Positions 10,641 to 18,842 are shown, numbered from the stretch's first letter. The stretch is DNA of 64,000 nt from Zavarzinella formosa DSM 19928 (GCF_000255705.1 NZ_JH636441.1:956378-1020377), one strand, 5' to 3'. Program-made: numbers and translations. Notes: generated from the letters alone by a model not told the origin.

Positions 10641-10993
10641 GGGCGCCACTTTGGTCTGTTGGAAAGGATGGCGGTCTTCTTGTTGCCGAGCGGCGAGAAG
10701 CTACTGGCGAGTCATTCGCTCACAGCCAGACGATACCGATTTTTGACTCCAGGCGGCGGGACTTTAAGGTTGGATTCAGACCATGCGCCACAATAAACGT
10801 TCTTCCCAGCGTGACAATTCCTTGCCCGGAACCTTTGTGCCTTTTGAGGGTCGGGATTTTCTTCCGAGATATGGTGCGGTTGCTCCGGTTCGGTGGCACT
10901 ACCGAAAACTACGGTTTTGCAAGCCGTACTACCCCGCGCGGGGAAGGTAACAAAAATGTGTTCGGCTATGAGAATTATGGGTGTTTTAGGAAA

Positions 10994-11065
10994 TGGTCGC
11001 TACAGGATTTGAACCCGTGACCCGCTCCGTGTAAAGAAGCCGCTCTACCACTGAGCTAAGCGACC
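10994..11065 (-). tRNA. tRNA-Val, anticodon UAC
   Basis: Read on the minus strand, all four arms fold. The acceptor stem GGTCGCT/AGCGACC is perfect. The D arm is GCTC-AGTGGTA-GAGC. The anticodon stem GCTTC/GGAGC encloses the loop TTTACAC, giving anticodon TAC for valine GUA codons. The T arm is ACGGG-TTCAAAT-CCTGT. The discriminator is A. The terminal CCA is not encoded. It lies just past the 3' end of hscB, on the same strand. Confidence 0.95.
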
Positions 11066-11095
11066 GGCAAATTATCCAAACCCGGCATCCACAGT

Positions 11096-11593
11096 CTACA
11101 GAGCACGCAGGTCACGGAGGAGGTTCGCGACGTATTTCACGGCATTGAGTTGCCGGCGTGCTTGTTTCAGGCAGGCCGGGCTGTCGGAAGTGTCCAAAAT
11201 CTGGCCGACTTGCTCCAGCATTGTGTCCCGGCGGGTGGTGAGTTGTTTTTCCATCGCCTCGGCGGCGGGGGTTTCCGGTTTCAAGGCTCCGATCTCCATC
11301 CGGAGGTCGAGCATCTCGTCCAAGAAATCGGCGGGTATGTCCCTCGCTTCACTGGCTGTTGGCCCGCCGGCGAGGGAGAGCAAGTATTCGGATCGCTTGA
11401 AGGGATCACGCAGCGTTTGATAGGCCTCGTTGAGGGCGGCCGACAGTTCCACACTGGCCGATTGCTCGGCCGTGCTGGCCAGTTGATGGCGGTCAGGGTG
11501 GAGTTCCCGCGAACGGGCCAGATACGCCCGCTCAAGAGTGGCGGCGTCAACGGAAAAACGCCTCGGAAGGCCGAGGCGGGCGAAATGATCCAT
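11096..11593 (-). CDS. hscB: Fe-S cluster co-chaperone HscB (J-domain)
   Basis: HscB is a DnaJ-type co-chaperone that delivers IscU to HscA and stimulates its ATPase during cluster transfer. The 165-aa protein starts at MDHFARLGLPRRFSVD (ATG 11593). It has the J-domain with the HPD motif at 32-34 and a C-terminal helical IscU-binding domain (residues about 90-165). A start 12 codons earlier would translate the heptamer repeat as MELGTWNLEL, which is unlikely. It is the last gene of the isc operon, following iscA by about 105 bases. The chaperone partner hscA and a ferredoxin gene, usual neighbours in proteobacteria, are not here. Confidence 0.88.
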   Translation of the reverse strand: MDHFARLGLPRRFSVDAATLERAYLARSRELHPDRHQLASTAEQSASVELSAALNEAYQTLRDPFKRSEYLLSLAGGPTASEARDIPADFLDEMLDLRMEIGALKPETPAAEAMEKQLTTRRDTMLEQVGQILDTSDSPACLKQARRQLNAVKYVANLLRDLRAL

Positions 11594-11599
11594 CAGAAC

Positions 11600-11632
11600 A
11601 AGTTCCAAGTTCCAAGTTCCAAGTTCCAAGTT
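11600..11632. repeat. Heptamer tandem repeat (AAGTTCC)4.7 before hscB
   Basis: Four exact AAGTTCC units plus AAGTT lie immediately upstream of the hscB start. A second patch at about 11657-11692 contains degenerate opposite-strand copies (AACTTGGAAC, ATGGAACTTGGAA). The two patches can pair into an imperfect hairpin that covers the space between iscA and hscB. The pattern resembles the heptanucleotide STRR repeats described in cyanobacteria. Confidence 0.9.
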
Positions 11633-11698
11633 ATTCCAATTGCCCGAAATGGGTTTTCAACTTGGAACATGAAACATGGAACTTGGAATTCCTCTCAC

Positions 11699-12103
11699 TT
11701 ACATCGAGTACGAGCTGCCGCAACCGCACTGCTTTTTGGCGTTCGGGTTGATGAGGCGGAAGCCGCGGGCGTTCAGATCAGAGTGGAAGTCCACCGTCGT
11801 CCCGGCGATGTACAGGGCACTCTTCTTGTCAACGACGACCTTGACGCCGTGCTGTTCGCTGATGAGGTCGGTCTTTTCGTTGTAGTTCACGTCGAGGTCG
11901 AGCTTGTCCTTGAAGCCGCTGCAACCGCCCCCTTGGACGCTGACCCGCAGGTAGAACTCTTCGGCCACGCCGGCCGCCTTTTGTTCAGCGACGTGACGGG
12001 CGACTTCTTCGGCCGCCTTTTCCGTCAGGCTGATCGGGAAGACCGGGGCCGACGGGATGCTCTTCACGGTCAGTTCGGTTTGTTCCATCACTCCAGCGGA
12101 CAT
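11699..12103 (-). CDS. iscA: A-type iron-sulfur carrier IscA/ErpA family
   Basis: A cytoplasmic carrier that receives clusters from IscU and passes them to apo-enzymes. The 134-aa protein has the three conserved cysteines: Cys61 in GGGCSGF and Cys126/Cys128 in the C-terminal CGCGSSYSM. A 20-residue N-terminal extension precedes the core (ISLTEKAAEEVARHV). The ATG at 12103 has CCGGAG 8 bases upstream. The gene sits between iscU and hscB in the isc operon. The symbol is by context; ErpA and SufA cannot be told apart by sequence alone. Confidence 0.93.
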   Translation of the reverse strand: MSAGVMEQTELTVKSIPSAPVFPISLTEKAAEEVARHVAEQKAAGVAEEFYLRVSVQGGGCSGFKDKLDLDVNYNEKTDLISEQHGVKVVVDKKSALYIAGTTVDFHSDLNARGFRLINPNAKKQCGCGSSYSM

Positions 12104-12241
12104 GTTTTCGTCTCCGGTTAATTGGTCAGGGTAATGATCAGTGCGTTCCTGGTTTCAATCCACCCCGTGTACTTTACGGGACAACATCAAGTTTGAGAAT
12201 CGCCAACCGGGAACTTGAAACAACATCTCACGGTTTGAGGC

Positions 12242-12664
12242 TCAGCCCACGGCAACAGGTTCACGCTTTTCGGCGTTCGTGTTTTGCTGCTTGTCTTGGA
12301 AGTTCTTGATGGCCGCCTTGATGGCATCTTCGGCCAGCACGGAGCAGTGAACCTTCACCGGCGGCAAGGCCAGTTCTTCAACGATCTGCGTGTTGCGAAT
12401 CGCCAGAGCGTCCTCAATGCTCTTGCCCTTGAGCCACTCGGTGGCCAAGCTGCTGGAGGCAATCGCGCTACCACATCCGAACGTCTTGAACTTCGCGTCT
12501 TCGATCATCCCGGTGGCGGGATTCACAAGAATCTGAAGTTTCAGCACGTCCCCGCACTCGGGGGCGCCGACGAGGCCGGTTCCCACGTTCAGGTCCGACT
12601 GGGTGAAGCTGCCGACGTTGCGAGGGTTATTGTAATGTTCGAGGATCTTGTCGCTGTATGGCAT
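12242..12664 (-). CDS. iscU: Iron-sulfur cluster scaffold IscU
   Basis: IscU is the scaffold on which [2Fe-2S] clusters are built from IscS-derived sulfur. In the 140-aa protein the ligands are Cys37 with Asp39 (GAPECGD), Cys64 (FGCGSAIASSS) and His106-Cys107 (HCSVL). The chaperone-binding motif LPPVK, recognised by HscA in well-studied IscU, lies at 100-104. The ATG has AAGGAGA 6 bases upstream. The C-terminal tail (KQQNTNAEKREP) is longer than usual. It follows iscS after a 174-base gap rich in hairpins and heptamers. Confidence 0.97.
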   Translation of the reverse strand: MPYSDKILEHYNNPRNVGSFTQSDLNVGTGLVGAPECGDVLKLQILVNPATGMIEDAKFKTFGCGSAIASSSLATEWLKGKSIEDALAIRNTQIVEELALPPVKVHCSVLAEDAIKAAIKNFQDKQQNTNAEKREPVAVG

Positions 12665-12838
12665 GGGTATCTCCTTCTAAAAGCTGTGAGCTATGAGCGA
12701 TGAGCCGTGAGCTAAACAGCTTTCTTCCTTCTCAAAGTTTAACGAAACAACTCAATGATGTCTTGCTTGTTGGCTTTGAGCCGTGATCCAAACCAAGCAA
12801 GTTCACCTTCTTCGTTTGAGTCACGGCTCAAAGCCCTC
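12665..12838 (-). promoter_or_regulatory. Structured iscS-iscU spacer with two hairpins and a heptamer repeat
   Basis: A perfect 15-bp inverted repeat (12772-12786 with 12821-12835) begins 4 bases after the iscS stop. Nearer iscU, AAAGCTGT/ACAGCTTT (12680-12687 with 12716-12723) encloses four TGAGCNN heptamers at 12687-12714. The segment GAGCCGTGA occurs both in the heptamers and in the first hairpin, so the two structures could compete. This could set the relative output of iscS and the genes after it by attenuation or mRNA processing (inference). Confidence 0.55.
12687..12714. repeat. Heptamer tandem repeat (TGAGCNN)4
   Basis: TGAGCTA, TGAGCGA, TGAGCCG and TGAGCTA follow one another without gaps in the iscS-iscU spacer. 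The period of seven is the same as in the AAGTTCC repeat before hscB, although the unit differs. Confidence 0.85.
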
Positions 12839-14056
12839 TCAGTGCCCTGACCACTCGATCGACTTCAAGTCGATGCCCTCTTGGGCCATTTCATACAACG
12901 GGGACATTTCCCGGAGGCGATTCACTTCCCGCACGACGAGGTCGATCACGTAATCGACTTCTTCTTCGGTGTTAAACCGGCCGATGCCGAAGCGGATTGA
13001 ACTGTGAGCCAATTCATCACCGACGCCCAAGGCCCGGAGGACATAACTCGGCTCCAGACTCGCGCTGGTGCAGGCCGACCCGGAGGAGACGGCCACATCC
13101 TTGATGCCCATCATCAACCCCTCGCCCTCGACATACGCGAAACTAATGTTCGCGTTGCCCGGCAGGCGTTCGTCGGGGTGGCCGTTGATGTAGGATTCCG
13201 GCAGTTGACTCATGATCCCCTTGCGGAGCTTTTCCCGCAAGCGGTAGGTCTTCTTGGATTCCTCGGCCATTTCCCGGTAACAGATGTCGGCCGCTTCGCC
13301 CAATCCGACGATCAGAGGGACCGGAAGCGTGCCGGAACGCATGCCGCGTTCGTGGCCGCCGCCGTCGATCTGGGGATCGAGCCGGACGCGGGGGTCTTTC
13401 TTCCGCACATAGAGGGCGCCGATGCCTTTGGGGCCATACATCTTGTGGCCGCTCATGCTGAGAAGGTCAATGCCCATTTCATCAACGTTGATCGGAATCT
13501 TGCCAACCGCCTGCACGGCATCCGTGTGGAAGAGGATGCCCTTTTCCTTGCACAGTTTGCCGATGGCTTTAATCGGCTGGAGCGATCCGATCTCGTTGTT
13601 GGCGGCCATGATGGAGACGAGAATCGTCTTGTCCGTCAACGCCTCGCGGATCTGCTCGGCCGAGACCTGGCCGAACTTGTCCACCGGCAGATAGGTGACT
13701 TGGAAGCCGTCTTTTTCCAGACGCTTGCAGGTGTCGAGCGTGGCCTTGTGCTCGGTAACTTGGGTAATGATGTGATTACCCTTCTTCTTGTACATCTGGG
13801 CTACGCCCTTGAGGGCGAGGTTGATCGCCTCCGTGGCCCCGGAGGTGAAGATGATTTCGGAGGGGCCGGAGCCGATCAGGTTGCCGATCTGCTTGCGGGC
13901 TTCGCCAACGGCCTCGTCTGCCTCCCAGCCGAAGGGATGGTTTCGGCTGGCGGCGTTTCCGAATTTTTCGGTGAAAAACGGGATCATTGCATCCACCACT
14001 CGCGGATCGGTGCGGGTCGTGGAGTTGTTGTCCATATAAATCGGCAATTTCAGCAT
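12839..14056 (-). CDS. iscS: Cysteine desulfurase IscS
   Basis: A PLP enzyme that takes sulfur from cysteine, leaving alanine, and hands it to IscU. The 405-aa length matches IscS. The PLP lysine is Lys205 in [12 protein letters not shown], and the persulfide-forming Cys329 lies in [10 protein letters not shown], both at the positions known from the E. coli enzyme. The N-terminus [17 protein letters not shown] is the class V aminotransferase start. The gene follows iscR by 28 bases and precedes iscU, so it belongs to the iscR-led operon. Confidence 0.98.
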   Translation of the reverse strand: MLKLPIYMDNNSTTRTDPRVVDAMIPFFTEKFGNAASRNHPFGWEADEAVGEARKQIGNLIGSGPSEIIFTSGATEAINLALKGVAQMYKKKGNHIITQVTEHKATLDTCKRLEKDGFQVTYLPVDKFGQVSAEQIREALTDKTILVSIMAANNEIGSLQPIKAIGKLCKEKGILFHTDAVQAVGKIPINVDEMGIDLLSMSGHKMYGPKGIGALYVRKKDPRVRLDPQIDGGGHERGMRSGTLPVPLIVGLGEAADICYREMAEESKKTYRLREKLRKGIMSQLPESYINGHPDERLPGNANISFAYVEGEGLMMGIKDVAVSSGSACTSASLEPSYVLRALGVGDELAHSSIRFGIGRFNTEEEVDYVIDLVVREVNRLREMSPLYEMAQEGIDLKSIEWSGH

Positions 14057-14084
14057 GGCAAACCGGCTCCGTAACGGTTCTCGA

Positions 14085-14585
14085 TCAAACCGTCGTTTCT
14101 TCGAGTGTCTTCTTGTGGTTCAATTGGTTCAGCACCGGCAGCACGGGCTGGAAGGTCGTGGTCCGGGAGATGATCGGCTCCAGCAGTTCACTCAGTTTCA
14201 CGCTGCGGAGAGCTTCGGTCACCCGGCGGTTAATTTCAATCATCGGACCGCGAATCGGGCACATGTTCATCACGGAACACTCTTCCGATTCCGTGGGGTG
14301 ATGCGTCGAGCAGCTGGTGAGGGCGAGGCCGTCTTCCATCGCTTCCAAAATCTCGGCAAGGTTCACCTCGCCGGCCGGTCGGCGTAATTCATAGCCGCCG
14401 TTGACTCCGCGATGGCTGACGAGGAAGCCCTTCTGGCAAAGTTCCTTCAGAATGTTCGCCAGAAACGCTTTGCTAAGGCTGAAGCGATCCGCAATTTCGC
14501 GGGCACTCCCCCCTGTCGGATGTTCGTGGAGGTGCGCTAGGATCAACAAAGCGTAGTCCGTCTTTTTGCTCAACAGGGTGGACAT
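14085..14585 (-). CDS. iscR: Rrf2-family Fe-S cluster regulator IscR
   Basis: IscR senses cluster status and represses its own operon when it holds a [2Fe-2S] cluster. The 166-aa protein has an N-terminal winged helix ([15 protein letters not shown], then [18 protein letters not shown]) and a cluster loop with Cys92, Cys103 and Cys109. The C-x10-C-x5-C spacing is longer than the C-x5-C-x5-C of the E. coli protein. It is the first gene of the minus-strand isc operon. A 7-7-7 inverted repeat lies 31 bases upstream of its start codon and is a reasonable operator. Confidence 0.92.
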   Translation of the reverse strand: MSTLLSKKTDYALLILAHLHEHPTGGSAREIADRFSLSKAFLANILKELCQKGFLVSHRGVNGGYELRRPAGEVNLAEILEAMEDGLALTSCSTHHPTESEECSVMNMCPIRGPMIEINRRVTEALRSVKLSELLEPIISRTTTFQPVLPVLNQLNHKKTLEETTV

Positions 14586-14615
14586 CGCCCGTACCTCCGC
14601 AAAGACGGATGAAAT

Positions 14616-14641
14616 AGTGCATCCAGCTAATGCACTTTATA
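14616..14641 (-). promoter_or_regulatory. iscR upstream region: perfect inverted repeat beside a -10-like box
   Basis: AGTGCAT, seven bases, then ATGCACT form a perfect inverted repeat at 14616-14636. On the minus strand a TATAAA box (14641-14636) directly precedes it, so the repeat would cover the transcription start and the first transcribed bases of the isc operon. The sequence does not match the E. coli IscR consensus, but position and symmetry fit an autorepressor site. No good -35 was found. Confidence 0.5.
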
Positions 14642-15081
14642 TGAAACAATACCAAACTCGGACAGTACTCTTTCAGAGAGTGTGCCGAATTAACGCAACT
14701 TACTGTACGAAAAGCCACTAAATTTTGGATGATTGTGCGGTGGTCTATGTAAGAACAGTGGTCATTCGGCCGAATAAATTTCACAAGCCCGCCGGTGAAC
14801 CCGTTAATTTTTTAGTTGTCCGTCGGATGGGCAATTCGGGGAAAATCCCCAAGCCTTGACGCAAGAATGGGTTGGGACGGCATCCCAGTGATGACGACAA
14901 GATTGAAGAATCCTTTTCTGACATGGAAATCTCCAATCCCCGGCATCAAGATTGCATGAAGGCATGCGAACTTCCTGATGACAAGTCCGCAAGTTGAATG
15001 TTTTTGGACTGATTCTCATTTTTAACCAACCGGCGAATCCGGGATGCCCTTCCGGATAACCAGATAAACAGGTGGTGCATC
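14642..15081. other. Intergenic region between iscR and the DksA-like gene
   Basis: The rest of this divergent gap (about 440 bases) has no supported gene. A short inverted repeat ACTCT/AGAGT lies at 14667-14681. The region must hold the start of the DksA-like transcript, but no confident promoter was found. Confidence 0.4.
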
Positions 15082-15546
15082 ATGGCCAGACACGACGCTC
15101 TCCTTCGATTACACAAGACTCTGACCACCCGCCGTGACGAGTTGCTCAAGCGGCTTGGAACGGATTTGGAAGACCTTGCCCACGTGAAACACTCCTCGGG
15201 GAGTGGCGATCCGGCTGACGCTGCCTTCGACAGCGCCGGGGAAGAACTCTCCTCCCAACTCGCGGAACTCGAATCCCGTGAACTTGCCCAGATTGAGCGG
15301 GCCATCAACCAACTCAAAAAGGGTGTTTACGGTCAGTGCGAGGGATGTCAGATGAAGATCCCTGTCGCTCGTCTGAATGTTCTGCCGTACAGCACGTTGT
15401 GCATCAAGTGCCAGCGGGAAGTCGAGCAGGATTCCAACTGGCTGGCCGAGCGCCGGGGAGCGAATTGGGAGTCGCTGACGGATGGAACACCCGGCGAAGA
15501 CCGCGAAGTTCGCCTCTCCGATCTGGAAATGGATTACAGCAAGTAA
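15082..15546 (+). CDS. DksA/TraR-family C4 zinc-finger regulator
   Basis: Small zinc-finger proteins of this family enter the RNA polymerase secondary channel and tune transcription, in some cases with ppGpp. The 154-aa protein has a coiled-coil part (residues about 1-85, with LLRLHKTLTTRRDELLKRL and ESRELAQIERAINQL) and a C4 finger CEGC...CIKC around residues 91-115. The family's coiled-coil tip, normally with key acidic residues, corresponds to DPADAAFDSAGEE. AGGTGG lies before the ATG. The gene is monocistronic: an intrinsic terminator follows. Whether it is a true DksA or a diverged paralogue cannot be said. Confidence 0.88.
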   Translation: MARHDALLRLHKTLTTRRDELLKRLGTDLEDLAHVKHSSGSGDPADAAFDSAGEELSSQLAELESRELAQIERAINQLKKGVYGQCEGCQMKIPVARLNVLPYSTLCIKCQREVEQDSNWLAERRGANWESLTDGTPGEDREVRLSDLEMDYSK

Positions 15547-15582
15547 AGCCCTTTTAAGCCGGATAACCCGTCTTCCCAGAAC

Positions 15583-15618
15583 AAGCCCGCGATTCGGAGC
15601 GCCGAACGCGGGCTTTAT
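15583..15618 (+). terminator. Intrinsic terminator of the DksA-like gene
   Basis: AAGCCCGCG pairs with CGCGGGCTT, and inside it TTCGG pairs with CCGAA around an AGCG loop, with a single bulged A. The T-run is short (CTTTATG). It lies 37 bases past the stop codon. The remaining 245 bases before the HtrA gene (15619-15863) hold nothing recognisable. Confidence 0.75.
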
Positions 15619-15863
15619 GCGTTTTATGACGCGCCAACTTGCCCGTTATTCCAGACGAAACGATGGCGACGGCGCGCACCACTTGACAACATTCCTTAAA
15701 GTTCTGGTGGGCGAAGACCGACAACGGTTTCCCGCCCATGCCGGACGGACGGAACGGGTCTTCGCCTTTGACACCCTGATTTACTCCCGACGATTGCGAA
15801 GTCCCCGTTCCGTTCTTCCGACGTTTCACACACCACCATTCGCACCCTGACGGAACACCGGTG

Positions 15864-16991
15864 ATGAACTCATACTGGAAGACTTTTCTGCTCGGCGGCT
15901 GTGCGTTCGCGGGCGGCACGGCGGGAAGCATGATGCTCAATTCCCCCGTTTCCATTCAAGCCCAGACCACACGCCCGGCCCCCCCGTCCGTGACAGCCAA
16001 CTTCGCCTCGCCCCAGCAAGTCAGTGAACGCTTTGAAGCGGTCATCCGGCAACTGGCCCCAAGCGTCGTTTCGATCGAGGCGGTCAAACCCGCCGCCCCC
16101 GGCAAAACCAAGCCGACCGAGGAATCCGGTTCCGGCGTCATCGTCAAAATCGAAGGTATCCCCGGCTTTTTGGTCATCACAAACAACCATGTGATTTCCG
16201 GGGCCGCCTCGAATCAAATCACCGTGCATCTGGCCGACGATCGGGTTTTCCGGCCCACCCAAGTCTGGACTGACCCGGAATCAGACATTGCGGCCATGAA
16301 AATCGATCTCGACGGAGTCATTCCGGCCGTCCTCGCCGACAGTGACAAAGTCCGCGAGGGACAATGGGTTCTGGCGTTCGGATCGCCGTTTGGATTGAAT
16401 CGCACCGTCACCCACGGCATCATTTCGGCCCGCGACCGGGGCCAGGTGAGTTTGGGAAGCACCATCCGCATCAAGGATTTCCTGCAAACGGATGCCGCGA
16501 TCAACCCCGGTTCGAGCGGCGGCCCGCTGGTGAACATGGATGGTGAAGTGATCGGCATCAACACCGCCATCGCCTCCCACTCCGGCAGCAATAGCGGCGT
16601 GGCCTTCTCCATCCCGATGAACATGGTGAAACGGGTGGCCCGGCAACTGATTGACAAAGGAACGGTTTCCCGCGGTTACCTCGGCGTTCAACTCTCACAA
16701 GCCCTCGAAGCCACGGAAGCCATCCGGTTGGGGTTGGACAAGGCTCAGGGAGCGTTGGTCGAATCGGTTTACCCGGAAACGCCGGCCGCCATCGCCGGAT
16801 TGAAGAACAGCGATGTGATCTTGGAAGTGGACGGCGTGGCCATCCGCAACGAGAACCACCTGATTAACATGATTGCGGCGCTTCCCATTGGCCAAAAGGT
16901 GAAACTCCGCGTGTGGCGGGATCGCCGCCCGGCGATGATCGAGGCCGTTGTCGGGGATTGGAACAAGGCCCAAACACGCCTCAAAAACTGA
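15864..16991 (+). CDS. HtrA/DegP-type serine protease with one PDZ domain
   Basis: Predicted envelope quality-control protease, 375 aa. A GTG one codon earlier is an alternative start. Residues 1-33 form an export signal or membrane anchor (TFLLGGCAFAGGTAG). The trypsin-like domain carries the triad His109 (TNNHVISG), Asp141 (PESDIAAMK) and Ser218 (NPGSSGGPL). A single PDZ domain follows at about 275-365 (RGYLGVQL, then ALVESVYPETPAAIAGL). The layout is that of DegS or short DegQ forms rather than the two-PDZ DegP. It stands alone, with a structured gap on each side. Confidence 0.93.
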   Translation: MNSYWKTFLLGGCAFAGGTAGSMMLNSPVSIQAQTTRPAPPSVTANFASPQQVSERFEAVIRQLAPSVVSIEAVKPAAPGKTKPTEESGSGVIVKIEGIPGFLVITNNHVISGAASNQITVHLADDRVFRPTQVWTDPESDIAAMKIDLDGVIPAVLADSDKVREGQWVLAFGSPFGLNRTVTHGIISARDRGQVSLGSTIRIKDFLQTDAAINPGSSGGPLVNMDGEVIGINTAIASHSGSNSGVAFSIPMNMVKRVARQLIDKGTVSRGYLGVQLSQALEATEAIRLGLDKAQGALVESVYPETPAAIAGLKNSDVILEVDGVAIRNENHLINMIAALPIGQKVKLRVWRDRRPAMIEAVVGDWNKAQTRLKN

Positions 16992-17081
16992 TGGGTTCGT
17001 TAAAAATGAGTGTCGGGTGAGAGGTCTTTCAAGTCTGCTCAAGTTCGCGCAACTCACCCGAAAAACTACATTCCTCTGTCA

Positions 17082-17106
17082 GAAGGGCAACAACCATAAG
17101 CCCTTC
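17082..17106 (+). promoter_or_regulatory. Small hairpin in the leader of the following secreted protein
   Basis: GAAGGGC and GCCCTTC flank an 11-base loop, 26 bases before the start codon and 11 bases before the ribosome site AGAGGAG. No T-run follows, so it is not a standard terminator. It may affect mRNA stability or translation. Confidence 0.4.
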
Positions 17107-17132
17107 AAACAAAAACACAGAGGAGTTCGATC

Positions 17133-17393
17133 ATGTTCCGCAAGTTGCTTGTCGCCGCTCTGGTCACCACGGGCCTTTTGGGTGGAATGACCTTGACCTC
17201 TTCCACCGCATCGGCCTTCCCGCTGACCGGGCATGGCACCCACGAACACATCCGCTTCCAAGTGATGGTACGCCAGGGCCGCCATTGGGAAGTGCGACAT
17301 TCCTTCTGGAACCGAGAAGAGGCCCGCCGGGTTGCCCGCGAGTTGGAACATCGCGGCTTCGACGCAAGGGTTGAAGAAGTGGTGGGTTGGTAA
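17133..17393 (+). CDS. Small secreted protein with SPOR-like fold
   Basis: An 86-aa protein with a clean signal peptide (MFRKLLVAALVTTGLLGGM, cleavage likely near ASA-FP). The 57-residue mature part (HIRFQVMVRQGRHWEV, then REEARRVARELEHRGFDARVEEV) follows a beta-alpha-beta pattern in which the helix carries A-R-x-x-A-R repeats. This resembles the half-repeats of SPOR or WGR-like small domains, but I cannot assign a family. AGAGGAG precedes the ATG at good spacing. Monocistronic. Function unknown. Confidence 0.7.
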   Translation: MFRKLLVAALVTTGLLGGMTLTSSTASAFPLTGHGTHEHIRFQVMVRQGRHWEVRHSFWNREEARRVARELEHRGFDARVEEVVGW

Positions 17394-17507
17394 AACTCGC
17401 CGCTCACAGGTTGGCGGGGCCGGAAACTCTCCGGCCGCCAAAAACACCTCAAGTCATCACGTAATGCGAATCTTTGGGTCACAGTTCAATCCATATAACC
17501 TGACTCC

Positions 17508-18842
17508 ATGACCTACGACGAGGCCATCGCGTTCTGGTATGGGCGCATCGACTACGAACGGCGGCAACCCAGGCCCGGCGATCTGAAGTTGGATCGCATG
17601 CGGTCCCTCCTTCGCCGCCTTGGCGACCCGCACCGGAGAGTCCGGTGTGTCCATGTGGCGGGGACCAAGGGGAAGGGTTCCACCTCGGCCATGCTGGCCG
17701 GAATTCTGCGGAAAGCGGGCCATCGCACGGGGTTGTTCACATCGCCGCACCTTGCGGATATTTCCGAACGGGTTCAGGTGGATGGGGTGCCGATCTCCCC
17801 GGCCGAGATGGCCGCCCGCATGGGTGAAGTGGCCGTCGCCGTGCGGGCGATGGACGCCCTCGGCGATCATTCGCAAAGCCCCACGTTTTTTGAAGTCATC
17901 ACCGCCCTTGGTTTCCTGCACTTCGACTGTCGGCGTGTGGACATGGCCGTCATCGAAGTCGGTCTCGGCGGGCGGTTCGACTCGACCAACGTGTGCGAAC
18001 CGTTGCTGACGATCATCACCAACATCAGTTACGACCATCTCGCCATTCTCGGGCATACGCTGGGTGAAATCGCCTTCCAAAAAGGGGGCATCATCAAGCG
18101 GGAGGTGCCCGTCGTCTCCACGGCTGACGAACCAGAGGCGGCCGCCGTGATTGCCGCGATTGCGAAAGAATCCCATGCCCCGCTCTGGCGGCACGGGCGT
18201 GATTTTTCCTCGCAATATCGAATCGGAACGGCGGGCGAATTGCCGCGAACGGCCATTGAAACCCCCGGAATCCAAGGAGAGTTTTCCATCGGATTGATCG
18301 GCAGCCATCAGGCGGTCAATGCCTCCGGGGCCGTGATGGCTGCGGACAGGTTACGGGTGAGGGGATTGGGCATCACCGATACCGCCATCCGGGAAGGGCT
18401 TCGCACGGTTTCCTGGCCCGCCCGGCAGGAACGGTTGGCCGAACAACCGACCGTTGTGTTGGATTGCGCCCACAATGTTGCCTCGACGAAAGTTCTCGTC
18501 GAGACGCTTCAGACCAGCTACCGCATCGACGGCCGGTGGCATTTGATCTTTGCCGCCTCGAACGACAAGCAGATTCGGGAGATGCTGGCCGAGCTTGTTC
18601 CGGTGGTCGCCTCGTGGCATTTGACGCGATATGTCAGCAACCCCCGGTCGGCCGATCCGAATCAGATGGCTGAATGGCTTGCGGAACTCGGGGCCACGGA
18701 TGTTCGCATCCATGCCGATCCGGAAGCGGCCTGGCAATTTGCCCGCAGGCAACTCACCCCGGCCGATGGCCTCGCGGTCACCGGTTCGGTGTTTTTGGCG
18801 GGTGAGTTGCGGCCCACGATGGTCCGGGATTGCCAGTCCTGA
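17508..18842 (+). CDS. folC: Bifunctional folylpolyglutamate synthase / dihydrofolate synthase
   Basis: FolC adds glutamate to dihydropteroate and further glutamates to folates, using ATP. The 444-aa protein starts MTYDEAIAFWYGRIDYERRQ and has the family P-loop GTKGKGST at 52-59, followed by LRKAGHRTGLFTSPHL. The Mur-ligase central domain (VIEVGLGGRFDSTNV; ISYDHLAILGHTL) and the C-terminal glutamate-ligase domain (VLDCAHNVAS) are intact. Nothing in the neighbourhood is folate-related except a pabA-type gene 34 kb away. The next gene starts 137 bases downstream. Confidence 0.95.
   Translation: MTYDEAIAFWYGRIDYERRQPRPGDLKLDRMRSLLRRLGDPHRRVRCVHVAGTKGKGSTSAMLAGILRKAGHRTGLFTSPHLADISERVQVDGVPISPAEMAARMGEVAVAVRAMDALGDHSQSPTFFEVITALGFLHFDCRRVDMAVIEVGLGGRFDSTNVCEPLLTIITNISYDHLAILGHTLGEIAFQKGGIIKREVPVVSTADEPEAAAVIAAIAKESHAPLWRHGRDFSSQYRIGTAGELPRTAIETPGIQGEFSIGLIGSHQAVNASGAVMAADRLRVRGLGITDTAIREGLRTVSWPARQERLAEQPTVVLDCAHNVASTKVLVETLQTSYRIDGRWHLIFAASNDKQIREMLAELVPVVASWHLTRYVSNPRSADPNQMAEWLAELGATDVRIHADPEAAWQFARRQLTPADGLAVTGSVFLAGELRPTMVRDCQS

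Noticed and set aside
10811-11020. 69-codon frame between the SDR remnant and the tRNA
   Set aside because: It overlaps the tRNA-Val gene, has no recognisable motif and no good ribosome site.
11676-11885. Small plus-strand frame over the repeat before hscB
   Set aside because: It reads antisense to iscA and through repeat sequence; no coding signature.
12687-12714. CRISPR-like array in the isc spacer
   Set aside because: Units are seven bases with no spacers; it is a simple tandem repeat.
13004-14074. 356-codon plus-strand frame opposite iscS
   Set aside because: iscS on the minus strand has catalytic Lys205 and Cys329 in place; the opposite frame has no recognisable domain.
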